DNA of 64,000 nucleotides from Bacteroidota bacterium (GCA_025363385.1 JANYEA010000123.1:1-64000); one strand, 5' to 3'; shown: positions 28,211 to 39,917, counted from the stretch's first letter. Notes: generated from the sequence alone by a model not told the origin. Numbers and translations: made by a program.

Positions 28211-28278
28211 CTTATTTTATTTGTACAGTTCCGATTCTGCCGGAACTGCTTGTTGATTATTTAGTTTCTTCCCAGCGA

Positions 28279-28833
28279 TTATTTACCAGCTGATTTACCT
28301 GCTTTTCTTCTTAAGATCTCCCCAGCATATTTCACACCTTTTCCTTTGTATGGTTCTGGTTTACGTAAGCTTCTTAATTTAGCAGCTACCTGTCCGATCA
28401 ATTGTTTATCAATACCTTCTAAGAAAATCTTAGGGTTCTGACCTTTTTCAGTTAAAGTTGTCACTTTCATTTCTGAAGGAACTTCAAAAATAATATTGTG
28501 AGAATAACCTAAAGCCAGATCCAATGTGTTACCAGTGTTTACTGCTTTATAACCTACCCCTACTAATTCAAGATCTCTTTTGTAACCTTCAGTAACACCT
28601 TTCACCATGTTACTTACTAATGAACGGTATAAGCCGTGCATAGCGCGGTGACGAATTTGATCTGTAGGACGTTTTAATTCCATTTGACCAGCTGTGATCT
28701 CAACAGTGATATCTCTATCCACTTCTTGCGTTAAAGTTCCTTTCGGCCCTTTCACAGTGATGGTATTGTCAGCAGAAACCGTAATGGTTACTCCTGCGGG
28801 TATTTCTACCGGTTTTTTTCCAATTCTAGACAT
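28279..28833 (-). CDS. rplF: 50S ribosomal protein L6
   Basis: MSRIGKKPVEIPAGV; KPEPYKGKGVKYAGE. Confidence 0.97.
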   Translation of the reverse strand: MSRIGKKPVEIPAGVTITVSADNTITVKGPKGTLTQEVDRDITVEITAGQMELKRPTDQIRHRAMHGLYRSLVSNMVKGVTEGYKRDLELVGVGYKAVNTGNTLDLALGYSHNIIFEVPSEMKVTTLTEKGQNPKIFLEGIDKQLIGQVAAKLRSLRKPEPYKGKGVKYAGEILRRKAGKSAGK

Positions 28834-28941
28834 AGTCGTTTCAAATTAATTTTTAAGAAATCCCAATCCGTGTTCAGCTCCGACTAAAAGCTTAATTGTC
28901 AGATCAGCTTTATAATAGAAAGCACAAGGCTTTATATTGTA

Positions 28942-29340
28942 TTAATAGATGTGGCACAATACCTCACCACCAACATTCTCAGCTTTAGCTTGCTTATCTG
29001 TGATTACCCCTTTTGAAGTACTCAAGATGGCTACACCCAAACCGTTAATTACGCGTTTGATTTCTGCAGGTTTTGCGTATTGACGTAAACCTGGACGGCT
29101 AATTCTTTCCAAGGCACGGATAGCAGGCTGTTTAGTTGTTGGATCGTATTTTAATGCGATCTTGATCAACCCTTGCTTGTTATCTTCTTCAAACTTGTAC
29201 TTCAGGATATAACCTTGCTCGTACAAGATTTCAGTCATGCGCTTTTTCAGGTTGGAAGCAGGGATCTCAACGATTCTGTGACCAGCCAACTGAGCGTTAC
29301 GAATTCTGGTTAAGAAGTCTGCTATAGGATCAGTTACCAT
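28942..29340 (-). CDS. rpsH: 30S ribosomal protein S8
   Basis: MVTDPIADFLTRIRNAQ; ISTSKGVITDKQA. Confidence 0.97.
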   Translation of the reverse strand: MVTDPIADFLTRIRNAQLAGHRIVEIPASNLKKRMTEILYEQGYILKYKFEEDNKQGLIKIALKYDPTTKQPAIRALERISRPGLRQYAKPAEIKRVINGLGVAILSTSKGVITDKQAKAENVGGEVLCHIY

Positions 29341-29399
29341 ATTTGTATAATTAAATCAGTTCTAAATTTTGTTTGCTAATACCCCTGAAGGGATAAAAG

Positions 29400-29669
29400 T
29401 TACCAGCTTGCTTTTTTAACACCTGGAATCATTCCGTTCAAAGCCATATCGCGGAACATGATCCTTGATAAGCCGAAGTATCTGATATATCCTCTCGGAC
29501 GGCCCGTTAATTGACAACGATTTTTTAAACGAACGGGTGATGAATTTTTTGGAAGTAAATCCAAGCCTGCGTAGTCACCCGCTTCTTTTAAAGCTGCTCT
29601 TTTAGTTGCAAATTTTGCAACCATAGCTTCACGCTTTCTTTGTCTGGCTTTTACTGATTCTTTTGCCAT
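29400..29669 (-). CDS. rpsN: 30S ribosomal protein S14
   Basis: [24 protein letters not shown]. Confidence 0.97.
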   Translation of the reverse strand: MAKESVKARQRKREAMVAKFATKRAALKEAGDYAGLDLLPKNSSPVRLKNRCQLTGRPRGYIRYFGLSRIMFRDMALNGMIPGVKKASW

Positions 29670-29675
29670 GTTATA

Positions 29676-30251
29676 TTAGTTATTATCTTTTTTGATGTTT
29701 TTGAAAGGCATTCCTAACTCTTTCAACAATTCGTATGCTTCTTCGTTTGTATTTGCAGTGGTTACAAAAGTGATATCTAAACCAGTAATCTTGTTCACTT
29801 TATCGATATCGATTTCAGGGAAAATGATTTGTTCAGTAACACCTAATGTATAGTTTCCACGACCATCAAATGCTTTATCAGATATTCCTTTAAAGTCACG
29901 TACACGTGGCAATGAAACAGATACCAGGCGGTCTAAGAATTCAAACATTTTTTCGCCTCTCAAAGTTACGCGAGCACCAATTGGCATACCCTTACGTAAT
30001 TTGAAGTTTGATACGTCTTTCTTAGAGATTGTAGGAACTGCTTTCTGACCAGTGATCATGTTAAGCTCTTCTACAGCAATATCCACTAATTTCTTATCAG
30101 TCACGGCGCCATTCACACCACGGTTGATACAAATTTTTTCCAACTTAGGAGTTTGCATTACACTTTTGTAAGAAAACTTCTTCATTAAAGCAGGTATAAC
30201 CTCTTTGGTATACTTATCTGCTAATCTCGGAGTGTATTTAGTAGTACTCAT
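29676..30251 (-). CDS. rplE: 50S ribosomal protein L5
   Basis: [38 protein letters not shown]. Confidence 0.97.
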   Translation of the reverse strand: MSTTKYTPRLADKYTKEVIPALMKKFSYKSVMQTPKLEKICINRGVNGAVTDKKLVDIAVEELNMITGQKAVPTISKKDVSNFKLRKGMPIGARVTLRGEKMFEFLDRLVSVSLPRVRDFKGISDKAFDGRGNYTLGVTEQIIFPEIDIDKVNKITGLDITFVTTANTNEEAYELLKELGMPFKNIKKDNN

Positions 30252-30589
30252 TATTTGATTACCTCCCCTGATTTTTTAGATATACGAACTAATTTTCCGT
30301 TTTCCCTTGTACGGGTAACTTTGGTTGGAGCACTTGTTTTGGCATCCCACAACTGTACGTTGCTGATGTTAATAGCTGCTTCCTTTTTAACGATGCCACC
30401 TTTGGTATTTGCTGCAGATGGCTTAGTATGTTTTGTTACAATACTAACTCCTTCTACTACCACGCGACCTTTGTCGATGATCACTTCCAACACTTTACGG
30501 GGCTTTGTTAAGTCCTTGTCATCTCCAGCAATCACCACTACGGTATCGCCTTTCTTGATGTTGTATTTGGGTTTGAATCTGTTACTCAT
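30251..30589 (-). CDS. rplX: 50S ribosomal protein L24
   Basis: [23 protein letters not shown] (KOW). Confidence 0.95.
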   Translation of the reverse strand: MSNRFKPKYNIKKGDTVVVIAGDDKDLTKPRKVLEVIIDKGRVVVEGVSIVTKHTKPSAANTKGGIVKKEAAINISNVQLWDAKTSAPTKVTRTRENGKLVRISKKSGEVIK

Positions 30590-30645
30590 TATTATATGCT
30601 TAAAGCTGTATGCTAGGCGTTAAACGCTTAACTAAATAATTTTTA

Positions 30646-31014
30646 TTACAATACTTCAGGAGCCAAAGAGATAATCTTCATATATCCTGCATCACGTAAC
30701 TCACGAGCTACTGGACCGAATATACGAGTACCGCGAGGCTCGTCAGAATTGTTTAACAATACAACTGCGTTGTCATCGAAACGGATATAAGAACCGTCCT
30801 TACGACGCAATTTGTTTTTGGTACGAACGATAACTGCTTTTGAAACAGTACCTTTCTTAACAGCACTTGCCGGGATAGCCGCTTTTACGCTCACTACAAT
30901 TCTATCACCAATTTTGGCATAATCCTGACCGCTGTTCCCAAGTACTCTGATACATAGCACTTCTTTAGCGCCACTATTATCAGCTACATTTAATCTGCTT
31001 TCTTGCTGGATCAT
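30646..31014 (-). CDS. rplN: 50S ribosomal protein L14
   Basis: [26 protein letters not shown]. Confidence 0.97.
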   Translation of the reverse strand: MIQQESRLNVADNSGAKEVLCIRVLGNSGQDYAKIGDRIVVSVKAAIPASAVKKGTVSKAVIVRTKNKLRRKDGSYIRFDDNAVVLLNNSDEPRGTRIFGPVARELRDAGYMKIISLAPEVL

Positions 31015-31116
31015 TTTTTTAAACTTTTTGCTAGGGACTTTTGGTCCGGAGCATTTACAGAATTTTTTTTCAGAGGCTTTTGCAATTATCGAAACCGCAT
31101 TAGCATGTAAAACTAA

Positions 31117-31374
31117 TTACTTAGCTTTTTCAACAACTTCAACAAGTCTCCAGCGCTTAGTCTTGCTCAATGGACGAGTTTCCATGATCTTAACTACATC
31201 ACCGATACCACACTCACTCTTTTCGTCATGAGCGTGAAACTTAGTTGTTTTCTTTACGAACTTTCCGTAGATCGGGTGTTTAACTTTTCTTTCAACTGCT
31301 ACTGTGATAGTTTTATCCATCTTGTCGCTAGTTACAACGCCGATCCTCGTTTTGCGCAAATTTCTTTCTTCCAT
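31117..31374 (-). CDS. rpsQ: 30S ribosomal protein S17
   Basis: [33 protein letters not shown]. Confidence 0.97.
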   Translation of the reverse strand: MEERNLRKTRIGVVTSDKMDKTITVAVERKVKHPIYGKFVKKTTKFHAHDEKSECGIGDVVKIMETRPLSKTKRWRLVEVVEKAK

Positions 31375-31391
31375 TACTTAACTTTTATGGT

Positions 31392-31607
31392 TTAGATACC
31401 CATTTCTTTTTTCTTCAATTCCGTTTGTAAACGGGCGATGTCTCTTCTTAAACCACGAATATTCATCGGGTTTTCCAGTGGAGAGATAGCATGAGCGAAC
31501 TCAAGCTTCTTTAGTCTCAACTGATCTTCAGAGATCTTAGCTTTCAGATCTGAAACGTTCAGCTCTTTTACGCTTTTGTTAAAATCGTATGTTTGTTTGT
31601 TTGCCAT
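31392..31607 (-). CDS. rpmC: 50S ribosomal protein L29
   Basis: Small helical L29 pattern; position between L16 and S17. Confidence 0.93.
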   Translation of the reverse strand: MANKQTYDFNKSVKELNVSDLKAKISEDQLRLKKLEFAHAISPLENPMNIRGLRRDIARLQTELKKKEMGI

Positions 31608-31625
31608 TGCAAATTCGTTTTTTGA

Positions 31626-32045
31626 TTAAGCTTGCAAATCTCTTCTTACACAGAATTTGGTTGCAATTGGTAATTTCTGTGCTGCTAGTTCCATAGCTTC
31701 TTTAGCAGTTGCTTCAGTAACACCGTCACATTCGAAGATGATACGACCTGGTTCAACTACTGCTGCCCAGAATTCAGGGTTACCTTTACCTTTACCCATC
31801 CTTACATCGGCAGGTTTGCGGGTAATGATTTTGTCAGGGAATACGCGGATCCACACATTACCTTCTCTTTTCATTGCACGGGTCATTGCCTGACGAGCTG
31901 ATTCAATCTGACGGTTTGTTAACCAGATTGGTTCGAGCGCTTTCAAAGCAAAAGAACCGAAAGAAATAGTAGTGCCACGCTTTGCTACTTCGCGAATGCG
32001 GCCTTTCTGCTGTTTCCTATGTTTACTTCTTTTAGGTTGTAACAT
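31626..32045 (-). CDS. rplP: 50S ribosomal protein L16
   Basis: [33 protein letters not shown]. Confidence 0.97.
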   Translation of the reverse strand: MLQPKRSKHRKQQKGRIREVAKRGTTISFGSFALKALEPIWLTNRQIESARQAMTRAMKREGNVWIRVFPDKIITRKPADVRMGKGKGNPEFWAAVVEPGRIIFECDGVTEATAKEAMELAAQKLPIATKFCVRRDLQA

Positions 32046-32142
32046 TTTGATTTTGTTTTTTGGATGACTGTTGCTTTTAACAGCTTCAGTGATTCAACTT
32101 TATTTACTATCGGTATCCATAACCGGAAACCAGTACCTTAAA

Positions 32143-32952
32143 TTATCTTCTGTTGTCTCTTCCGCCGCCAGCGTTTCCACCACGGTTATCACCACCTCTG
32201 CCACCTCGATCTCCACCACCTCTTCTGTCGTCTCTTCTATCGCCACCTGGTCTTCTTTCTTCACCTGGTCTTCTATCGCTCATATCTTTTCCACCAACAA
32301 AATTCGGGTTCAATTCACGCTTACCTAATACTTCACCTTTACAGATCCATACTTTGATACCGATTTTACCATATACTGTTTGTGCAAACACATTAGCGTA
32401 GTCAATATCCATACGGAAAGTATGCAAAGGAACACGGCCTTGTTTGAATTCTTCTGAACGGGCAATCTCAGCACCACCTAAACGGCCGCTTAATTTTACC
32501 TTGATACCTTCAGCTCCCATACGAAGGGTAGAAGCTACCGCCATTTTAGTGGCACGTTTAAAGTTGATACGGTTTTCGATTTGACGAGCGATAGTGTCTC
32601 CTACGATATTCGCATCCAATTCAGGACGACGTATCTCAAGGATGTTTATCTGAACATCTTCTTTACCAGTCAATTTTTTCAACTCTTCTTTGATACGGTC
32701 TACTTCTCCACCGCCTTTACCGATAATAATACCTGGCTTAGACGTGTGAATTGTTACGATCAATTTTCCGAGGGTACGCTCGATTACAATCTTTGCGATA
32801 CCACCTTTGTTGATACGGGCATTCAAGTAAGTACGGATCTTATGATCCTCAATCAACTTCGATGCGTAGTCTTTCTTGCTACCATACCAGTTGCTTTCCC
32901 ATCCGCGGATGATACCTAACCTGTTACCAATTGGATTTGCTTTCTGACCCAT
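32143..32952 (-). CDS. rpsC: 30S ribosomal protein S3 with Arg/Gly/Asp-rich C-terminal extension
   Basis: [41 protein letters not shown]; tail [43 protein letters not shown]. Confidence 0.97.
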   Translation of the reverse strand: MGQKANPIGNRLGIIRGWESNWYGSKKDYASKLIEDHKIRTYLNARINKGGIAKIVIERTLGKLIVTIHTSKPGIIIGKGGGEVDRIKEELKKLTGKEDVQINILEIRRPELDANIVGDTIARQIENRINFKRATKMAVASTLRMGAEGIKVKLSGRLGGAEIARSEEFKQGRVPLHTFRMDIDYANVFAQTVYGKIGIKVWICKGEVLGKRELNPNFVGGKDMSDRRPGEERRPGGDRRDDRRGGGDRGGRGGDNRGGNAGGGRDNRR

Positions 32953-32967
32953 ATAATGGTTTTACAA

Positions 32968-33312
32968 TTAGTTTTTAGAATCTACTATTAATGTTACATG
33001 GTTGCTGCGCTTACGAACTCTGTAGCCACGACCTTGAGGTGCAGGGCGCATCCGTTTTAAAACACGACCACCATCTACGAATATTGTTTTTACTACCAGG
33101 CTGCTGTCAGCTGCGCTTTCGCCGCTATTCTTTTGCTCCCAGTTGTTAATGGCACTCTTCAGCAATTTTGCTAAAGGTGTTGCATTATGTTGTGGGTGAT
33201 GTTCCAGAATGGCCAAAGCTTTTTCCACTTCCATGCCACGGATCACATCGGCCAGCAAACGCATTTTGCGTGGACCTGTAGGATAATTGTTCAGTTTAGC
33301 TACTGCTTCCAT
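32968..33312 (-). CDS. rplV: 50S ribosomal protein L22
   Basis: [45 protein letters not shown]. Confidence 0.97.
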   Translation of the reverse strand: MEAVAKLNNYPTGPRKMRLLADVIRGMEVEKALAILEHHPQHNATPLAKLLKSAINNWEQKNSGESAADSSLVVKTIFVDGGRVLKRMRPAPQGRGYRVRKRSNHVTLIVDSKN

Positions 33313-33364
33313 TTTCTTTTAGTTTCTTATTTGAGATCCCTCTTTTGAAGTGATCAAAAATGAT

Positions 33365-33634
33365 TTATTTCTTAGTTCCTGCGTGACCTCTGAAGTTACG
33401 AGTAGGAGCAAATTCACCTAACTTATGGCTTACCATAAACTCTGTTACATAAACAGGGATGAACTTGTTTCCGTTGTGTACTGCAAAAGTGTGTCCAACG
33501 AAATCAGGAGTAATTGTGCTACGACGGCTCCAGGTTTTGATAACACCCTTCTTTGTTTTACCATCATTGATCGCAACAACTTTTTCTTCTAAATTTGCGT
33601 CTACGTAAGGACCTTTTTTAATCGAACGACCCAT
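33365..33634 (-). CDS. rpsS: 30S ribosomal protein S19
   Basis: [32 protein letters not shown]. Confidence 0.97.
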   Translation of the reverse strand: MGRSIKKGPYVDANLEEKVVAINDGKTKKGVIKTWSRRSTITPDFVGHTFAVHNGNKFIPVYVTEFMVSHKLGEFAPTRNFRGHAGTKK

Positions 33635-33682
33635 AATAATTATAAGTTTACTGGTCTATTAGTGATTTATTTTCTGAGCTAA

Positions 33683-34522
33683 TTACTTAGCTAATTTTTT
33701 ACCATCTTTTCTTTGGATAATCAGCTTATCGCTTCCTTTTCCTTTGGTTCTGGTTTTTTCTCCTTTAGCATACTTACCATTTCGGCTACGTGGATGACCA
33801 CCGGATGCTCTACCTTCACCACCACCCATCGGGTGATCTACTGGGTTCATGGCTACACCACGAACACGAGGGCGAATACCTTTCCAACGGTTCCTACCAG
33901 CTTTACCTGCAGTTTCTAAGTTGTGGTCGCTATTTGAAACCACACCAACAGTAGCGTAACAGTTGATCAATACTTTTCTCAATTCGCCTGAAGGCATTTT
34001 CAATACTGCGTATTTCTCTTCCTTATTGGCTAACTGTGCTGATGAACCAGCACTTCTAGCCATTTTTCCACCCTGACCAGGTTGTAATTCAATGTTGTGG
34101 ATATTAGTACCCAATGGCATGAACTTCATAGAAAGTGCATTACCCACTTCAGGTGCTACATTATCACCAGAGATTACAGTTGCACCAACTTGTAAACCAG
34201 CTGGGGCTATAATATATCTCTTCTCGTTATCAGAGTATTGCACCAAAGCAATAAACGCTGTACGGTTTGGATCGTATTGAATAGATAAAACAGTTGCTGG
34301 AATATCCTTCTTATTTCTTTTGAAATCGATAATACGGTAATGGTGTTTGTTTCCACCGCCCATATATCTTGATACCCTACGGCCTTGAACGTTACGTCCG
34401 GCAGTATTCTTCTGAGGCTCCAACAAACTCTTTTCAGGAGTCATTGTAGTGATTTCAGCATAGGCATTTCCGACTCTCCAACGAGTTCCTGCTGTAATCG
34501 GTTTGTACTTTTTAAGTGCCAT
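33683..34522 (-). CDS. rplB: 50S ribosomal protein L2
   Basis: [26 protein letters not shown]. Confidence 0.98.
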   Translation of the reverse strand: MALKKYKPITAGTRWRVGNAYAEITTMTPEKSLLEPQKNTAGRNVQGRRVSRYMGGGNKHHYRIIDFKRNKKDIPATVLSIQYDPNRTAFIALVQYSDNEKRYIIAPAGLQVGATVISGDNVAPEVGNALSMKFMPLGTNIHNIELQPGQGGKMARSAGSSAQLANKEEKYAVLKMPSGELRKVLINCYATVGVVSNSDHNLETAGKAGRNRWKGIRPRVRGVAMNPVDHPMGGGEGRASGGHPRSRNGKYAKGEKTRTKGKGSDKLIIQRKDGKKLAK

Positions 34523-34569
34523 TTCTTTTTCTTTTAATCAGCGAATTTTTCAGCTTCGCTTGCTATATA

Positions 34570-34869
34570 TTAAATGTTTGCGTAAAGATCTATCGTCTCA
34601 CCTTCAGCCACTGTAACCAGCGCTTTCTTGTAAGCAGATTTCATACCCTGAATAAAACCAGCTTTTGTATACCGGGTTTTATTTTTACCAGGAACAACAA
34701 CAGTATTTACATCTACTACGGTTACACCATAGAAATCTTCTACTGCCTTTTTGATCTCAAGCTTGTTTGCTTTACGATCTACTTTGAAAGCATATTTGCG
34801 CAATTTTTCTTGTTGTGCGTTTGCCTTTTCTGTTAAGATCGGTTTTATTAATATTTCAGAAGGTTTCAT
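34570..34869 (-). CDS. rplW: 50S ribosomal protein L23
   Basis: ILIKPILTEKANAQQEK; VEDFYGVTVVDVNTVVVPGK. Confidence 0.95.
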   Translation of the reverse strand: MKPSEILIKPILTEKANAQQEKLRKYAFKVDRKANKLEIKKAVEDFYGVTVVDVNTVVVPGKNKTRYTKAGFIQGMKSAYKKALVTVAEGETIDLYANI

Positions 34870-34898
34870 TTATTTTATTTGAAACGTTACTAATTCAA

Positions 34899-35537
34899 TT
34901 ACGCTACTACCTCAGCATCGTTGTCTGCAAAAATTTTTGCTGTGTTCTCAGTAAGAACCAACACATCTGCATTCATGATCTCATAAGTATTGATATCTGC
35001 TAACAAAGTGCTCGCTACATTTGGAACGTTACGAGTGCTTAGGTATAAATTATCGTTGTACTCTGGTAATACGATCAATGTTTTCTTATCGCTTAAGTTT
35101 AAAGCTTGCATTGCTGCAACCAATTCCTTGGTTTTAGGTACTTCCATGTTCACTTCTTCAATCACATAGATTGCACCATCTTTCGCTTTATGACTTAAAG
35201 CAGAGATCTTAGCCAAATCTTTTACTTTACGATTCAATTTGAAATCGTAAGCGTGCGGTTTTGGTCCGAAGATAGTACCACCACCCTTGTATAAAGGGTT
35301 ACGGATATTACCTTTACGAGCCCCACCAGTTCCTTTTTGTTTGTGCAGTTTGCGGCTAGCACCTTGAACTTCGGCACGAGTTTTAACCTTGTGTGTACCT
35401 TGACGGCCAGCAGCCAAATACTGCTTAACTGCCAACCAGATCACGTGATCATTTGGTTCGATTCCAAATACTTCTTCAGGTAATTCAACCGTTCTACCGG
35501 TTTTCTGTCCTTTTATGTTTAATACGTCTACTTGCAT
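34899..35537 (-). CDS. rplD: 50S ribosomal protein L4
   Basis: KTRAEVQGASRKLHKQKGTGGARKGNIRNPLYKGGGTIFGPKP. Confidence 0.97.
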   Translation of the reverse strand: MQVDVLNIKGQKTGRTVELPEEVFGIEPNDHVIWLAVKQYLAAGRQGTHKVKTRAEVQGASRKLHKQKGTGGARKGNIRNPLYKGGGTIFGPKPHAYDFKLNRKVKDLAKISALSHKAKDGAIYVIEEVNMEVPKTKELVAAMQALNLSDKKTLIVLPEYNDNLYLSTRNVPNVASTLLADINTYEIMNADVLVLTENTAKIFADNDAEVVA

Positions 35538-35559
35538 TTTCTTCAGATTAAGTGGGTGA

Positions 35560-36177
35560 TTATTTCTGGATTAAAACGATTGATCCGTTATGTCCAGGAA
35601 CTGAACCGCTGATCAGGATATAGTTTTTTTCAGGGAAAATCTTTACCACTTTCAAACCCTTAAGTTTAACGCGGTCGTTACCCATACGTCCTGCCATTCT
35701 CATTCCTTTGAATACTCTTGAAGGATAAGAAGATCCACCAATAGAACCAGGTGCTCTCTGACGATCGTGCTGACCATGGGATGCTTCACCCACACCAGAG
35801 AATCCGTGGCGCTTTACAACACCCTGGAAACCTTTACCCTTAGTTGTTCCTACTACTTCGATCTTGTCGCCTTCAGCGAAAATGTCTAAAGTAATAGTCT
35901 CACCCAAAGATTTCTCTATTGAATAATTGCGGAATTCTTTAACGAATTTTTTTGCGGAGGTCTGAGCTTTTGCGTAGTGATTAATCTCAGCTTTTGTAGC
36001 GTGCTTGTCTTTCTTGTCGCCATAGGCTAACTGAACTGCACTGTAACCGTCGGTCTCAATGGTCTTAACCTGAGTAACGGTATTCGGACCAGCTTCGATA
36101 ATGGTACAAGCTATTTGCTTGCCATCTTCAGCGAAGATGCTGGTCATACCAATTTTTTTTCCAATAATTCCTTTCAT
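35560..36177 (-). CDS. rplC: 50S ribosomal protein L3
   Basis: [57 protein letters not shown]; start reassigned to 36177. Confidence 0.96.
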   Translation of the reverse strand: MKGIIGKKIGMTSIFAEDGKQIACTIIEAGPNTVTQVKTIETDGYSAVQLAYGDKKDKHATKAEINHYAKAQTSAKKFVKEFRNYSIEKSLGETITLDIFAEGDKIEVVGTTKGKGFQGVVKRHGFSGVGEASHGQHDRQRAPGSIGGSSYPSRVFKGMRMAGRMGNDRVKLKGLKVVKIFPEKNYILISGSVPGHNGSIVLIQK

Positions 36178-36482
36178 CGTGTTTGCGGTTTGTGCCCCGC
36201 GGAGGTATGTAGGACATTTCACCGATGAAAGCGAAATTCAATCCCTGTTGACTGCCGACCTTTTCCTTAGTTTTCTCTAATTACAGAGAAGGGGAAGTAC
36301 CGGAAGTAAACAAACCTCGAAGGGCCTGTTTATATGTTGTCCACTTTAGCTTTTCACAACCTAAGTTGCTGCCTAGTGGCTTTCTTTAATCAGAGCTACT
36401 TTTCTCCTGTTGAGGGAGTTGGTAGTTGATGTATATTTTAAAAAGAACTTCTTTGTTGTCGCAGCATCTGAGCTAACCCAGA

Positions 36483-36788
36483 TTATGCTTTGATTTCAAC
36501 TTCCACACCAGATGGAAGGTCTAACTTACTAAGCGCATCTACTGTTCTAGAAGAAGAAGTGTAGATATCCAATAAACGCTTGTGCGTTGCTAATTGGAAC
36601 TGCTCACGACTCTTTTTGTTTACGTGTGGTGAACGCAAAACAGTAAATATCTTCTTATGAGTAGGCAAAGGAATTGGACCTGTAACTACTGCACCCGTGC
36701 TGCGCACAGTTTTTACGATTTTCTCTGCAGACTTATCTACCAGATTGTGATCGTATGATTGTAATTTGATTCTGATTCTCTGAGACAT
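36483..36788 (-). CDS. rpsJ: 30S ribosomal protein S10
   Basis: [25 protein letters not shown]; start reassigned to 36788. Confidence 0.97.
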   Translation of the reverse strand: MSQRIRIKLQSYDHNLVDKSAEKIVKTVRSTGAVVTGPIPLPTHKKIFTVLRSPHVNKKSREQFQLATHKRLLDIYTSSSRTVDALSKLDLPSGVEVEIKA

Positions 36789-36817
36789 AGACAAAACCCA
36801 ATTTTCTGATTGGGGTT

Positions 36818-36826
36818 GCAAAGGTA
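36818..36826 (-). promoter_or_regulatory. rpsJ promoter -7 element TACCTTTGC
   Basis: gcaaaggta on +; a TTG lies 20 nt upstream on the minus strand. Confidence 0.7.
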
Positions 36827-36981
36827 AGGGGCAGTAATTGATTGGGCAAGTATTTTTGAAACTTTTTTGTGAATTTCTTTGAAAAAAATCGAAAAACATA
36901 CCCAAAATAGCTTTTTAGGGATTTTATTAACCAACTTATCCCCAAAGCTTTCTCGCTTTTCTGCTAAATTTTACTTTTTTC

Positions 36982-37017
36982 CAAAAAAAACCCGTCCCAA
37001 AAACTCGGAACGGGGTA
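36982..37017 (-). terminator. Intrinsic terminator downstream of fusA
   Basis: Minus strand ACCCCGTTCCGAGTTTTTGGGACGGGTTTTTTTT. Confidence 0.85.
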
Positions 37018-37042
37018 TATTGAAATTTATTCTAGTTGTAAA

Positions 37043-39193
37043 TTAATCTTCCGATTTCACTTTACCTTTTGCCTTCGCGATCACTTCTTCAGCGATATTG
37101 TTAGGTGCTGGGTTATAATGACTGAACTCCATTGTTGAAGATGCACGACCAGAAGACAATGAACGTAACTGAGTTACATAACCGAACATTTCGCTCAATG
37201 GAACTTTAGCCTTGATCACCTGTGCATTACCACGGGTATCCATACCTTCTAACATTCCACGACGACGGTTCAAGTCACCTGTAACATCTCCCATGTATTG
37301 ATCAGGTGTTACCACTTCAACGCGCATGATGGGTTCCAATAAGGTTGGTTTTGCTTTACGACCAGCTTCACGGAATCCGCCTTTAGCACATAATTCAAAA
37401 GACATCGCATCAGAATCCACCTGGTGGAAGCTTCCGTCGAATACCCTTACTTTCATAGAAACCACAGGATATCCTGCCAAAACACCTACTCCCATAGAAG
37501 ATTCAAAACCTTTCTGAATAGCTGGTACGAATTCTTTAGGGATTGATCCACCAAATAAATCGTTTTTAAATTGGAAAGATTTTCCTGGATTTTCTTTCAA
37601 CCACTCTTCATCAGCAGGTCCGATCGCAAATTGAATATCAGCGAACTTACCACGGCCACCAGATTGTTTCTTCAACACTTCACGGTGCTCGATGGTTGTA
37701 CCAAATGATTCTTTATAGGCTACCTGAGGATTACCCTGGTTGATTTCCACTTTGAACTCGCGACGCATACGGTCTACAATAATCTCAAGGTGCAATTCTC
37801 CCATTCCGGAAAGGATGGTTTGACCAGTATCTTCGTCTGTTTTTACTCTTAATGTAGGATCTTCCTCTACCAATTTAGCGATAGCCATACCCATTTTGTC
37901 GACGTCTACCTGTGTTTTAGGCTCAACTGCTACAGAGATAACAGGCTCAGGTATGAACATGTTCTCTAAAGTGATTGGATGGTTTTCATCGCACAAAGTA
38001 TCACCAGTTTTGATTTCTTTGAAACCTACAGCTGCAGCAATATCACCTGCTTCGATAAAATCGATTGGGTTTTGTTTATTTGCAAACATTTTCATGATAC
38101 GGCTGATACGCTCTTTCTTACCGCTTCTTACATTCAATACATAAGAACCAGCGTCTAAGTGACCAGAATAGCACCGGAAGAACGCTAAACGACCCACGAA
38201 AGGATCGGTCATGATCTTGAAAGCCAATGCAGCAAAAGGTTCTTTTGCATTTGGTTTACGGTAAATGGTTTCTCCTGTATCCGGATTAATACCCGCGGTA
38301 TCATCCACATCTACTGGAGAGGGCAGGTAACGACATACCGCATCTAATGCAGTTTGTACACCTTTATTTTTGAACGAAGATCCGCACATCATTGGAACGA
38401 TACTTAAATCGATACATGCTTTACGAATGGCTTCATGAACCTCATCTTCAGAAATAGAAGCAGGATCTTCGAAGAATTTCTCCATCAAATTATCATCATA
38501 TTCAGCCACAGCTTCAATCAACTGCGCTCTCCAATGATTCGCTTCTTCAACCATGTCTGCCGGAACAGGAATTTCTTTGAAAGTCATTCCTTCTGTTTCC
38601 ATATCCCAGATAACACCTTTCATGGTGATCAAGTCAACCACACCTACGAAATCATCTTCTGCACCGATTGGCAACTGCAATGGAACAGCTTTAGCACCTA
38701 ACATCTCTCTTACCTGGTTTACCACCATCAAGAAGTCAGCACCAGAACGATCCATCTTGTTTACGAATCCAATACGAGGAACTTTGTAACGGTTAGCTTG
38801 GCGCCAAACAGTTTCAGACTGTGGCTCCACACCATCTACCGCAGAAAACAAAGCGATCAAACCATCCAATACGCGCATAGAACGCTCCACCTCTACTGTA
38901 AAGTCAACGTGACCCGGAGTATCGATGATATTGAAATAATAAGATTTGGTATTCGCATCTGCAGTACCCTTATTAGTTGGGAATTTCCACTCACAGCTAA
39001 CTGCAGCTGATGTAATGGTAATACCTCTTTCTTTTTCTTGCTCCATCCAGTCGGTAGTAGCCGCACCATCGTGCACTTCACCGATCTTATGAATCATACC
39101 GGTATAGCGTAGGATACGCTCGGTAGTTGTGGTTTTACCAGCATCAATGTGCGCAGCAATACCAAAGTTGCGTTGTAATCTCAAGTCCGCCAT
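37043..39193 (-). CDS. fusA: Elongation factor G
   Basis: [43 protein letters not shown], full-length 716 aa. Confidence 0.98.
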   Translation of the reverse strand: MADLRLQRNFGIAAHIDAGKTTTTERILRYTGMIHKIGEVHDGAATTDWMEQEKERGITITSAAVSCEWKFPTNKGTADANTKSYYFNIIDTPGHVDFTVEVERSMRVLDGLIALFSAVDGVEPQSETVWRQANRYKVPRIGFVNKMDRSGADFLMVVNQVREMLGAKAVPLQLPIGAEDDFVGVVDLITMKGVIWDMETEGMTFKEIPVPADMVEEANHWRAQLIEAVAEYDDNLMEKFFEDPASISEDEVHEAIRKACIDLSIVPMMCGSSFKNKGVQTALDAVCRYLPSPVDVDDTAGINPDTGETIYRKPNAKEPFAALAFKIMTDPFVGRLAFFRCYSGHLDAGSYVLNVRSGKKERISRIMKMFANKQNPIDFIEAGDIAAAVGFKEIKTGDTLCDENHPITLENMFIPEPVISVAVEPKTQVDVDKMGMAIAKLVEEDPTLRVKTDEDTGQTILSGMGELHLEIIVDRMRREFKVEINQGNPQVAYKESFGTTIEHREVLKKQSGGRGKFADIQFAIGPADEEWLKENPGKSFQFKNDLFGGSIPKEFVPAIQKGFESSMGVGVLAGYPVVSMKVRVFDGSFHQVDSDAMSFELCAKGGFREAGRKAKPTLLEPIMRVEVVTPDQYMGDVTGDLNRRRGMLEGMDTRGNAQVIKAKVPLSEMFGYVTQLRSLSSGRASSTMEFSHYNPAPNNIAEEVIAKAKGKVKSED

Positions 39194-39250
39194 AAAGAGT
39201 TCTTGTTTAATTTTTATATTTTGAAGTACACTTCAAATTTTTTTCGAGCC

Positions 39251-39259
39251 GCAAAGGTA
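39251..39259 (-). promoter_or_regulatory. fusA promoter -7 element TACCTTTGC
   Basis: gcaaaggta on +; minus-strand TTG 18 nt upstream. Confidence 0.68.
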
Positions 39260-39332
39260 GGAATTATCCCGATTGAACAAGTAGTTCCTAAAGAATAAAT
39301 TCTTATGGGGATAATTTGTTGACCTGCCACCA

Positions 39333-39362
39333 TAAAAAAACCCCGAACTGATCGGGGTTTTC
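39333..39362 (-). terminator. Intrinsic terminator between rpsG and fusA
   Basis: Minus strand AAAACCCCGATCAGTTCGGGGTTTTTTT. Confidence 0.9.
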
Positions 39363-39382
39363 CTATATAGAACGGATTCTTA

Positions 39383-39850
39383 TTAAACTTTAAAGTGTGA
39401 GAACGCTTTGTTTGCCTCAGCCATACGGTGTGTATCTTCTTTCTTTTTGAAAGCGGCACCTTCACCCTTTGCTGCTGCAATGATCTCGTTTGATAATTTA
39501 TCGGCCATGGTTCTACCATTTCTTTCGCGACTGTAACGGATTAACCATTTCATGCTCAAAGAAATTTTACGATCAGCACGAACTTCCGCAGGAATCTGAA
39601 AAGTGGCACCACCAATACGACGGCTACGTACTTCTACAGCAGGCGTTACATTTGCAATGGCTTTTTTCCAAACCTCATATCCGTCTTCACCAGTTACTTT
39701 GGTTACTTTATCAACTGCATCATAAAAAATGTTGATTGCAGTAGATTTTTTACCTTGCCACATCAAATTGTTGATGAAACGAGTAACTAGTTTATCATTG
39801 AAACGTCCGTCTGGAGCGAGAGGTAATTTTTTGGCTTGTGCTTTACGCAT
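39383..39850 (-). CDS. rpsG: 30S ribosomal protein S7
   Basis: VTRFINNLMWQGKKSTAINIFYDA; VEVRSRRIGGATFQIP. Confidence 0.97.
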   Translation of the reverse strand: MRKAQAKKLPLAPDGRFNDKLVTRFINNLMWQGKKSTAINIFYDAVDKVTKVTGEDGYEVWKKAIANVTPAVEVRSRRIGGATFQIPAEVRADRKISLSMKWLIRYSRERNGRTMADKLSNEIIAAAKGEGAAFKKKEDTHRMAEANKAFSHFKV

Positions 39851-39917
39851 TGTTGCTAATTTTTAATTTGAGCTGAATTTCTTCAAGTATTAAAACTTTA
39901 CTCAGCTGAATAATGGA

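Noticed and set aside
32153-32401. 82-aa plus-strand Pro/Ser/Leu-rich ORF
   Set aside because: Antisense of the RGG-rich tail of rpsC; low-complexity artefact.
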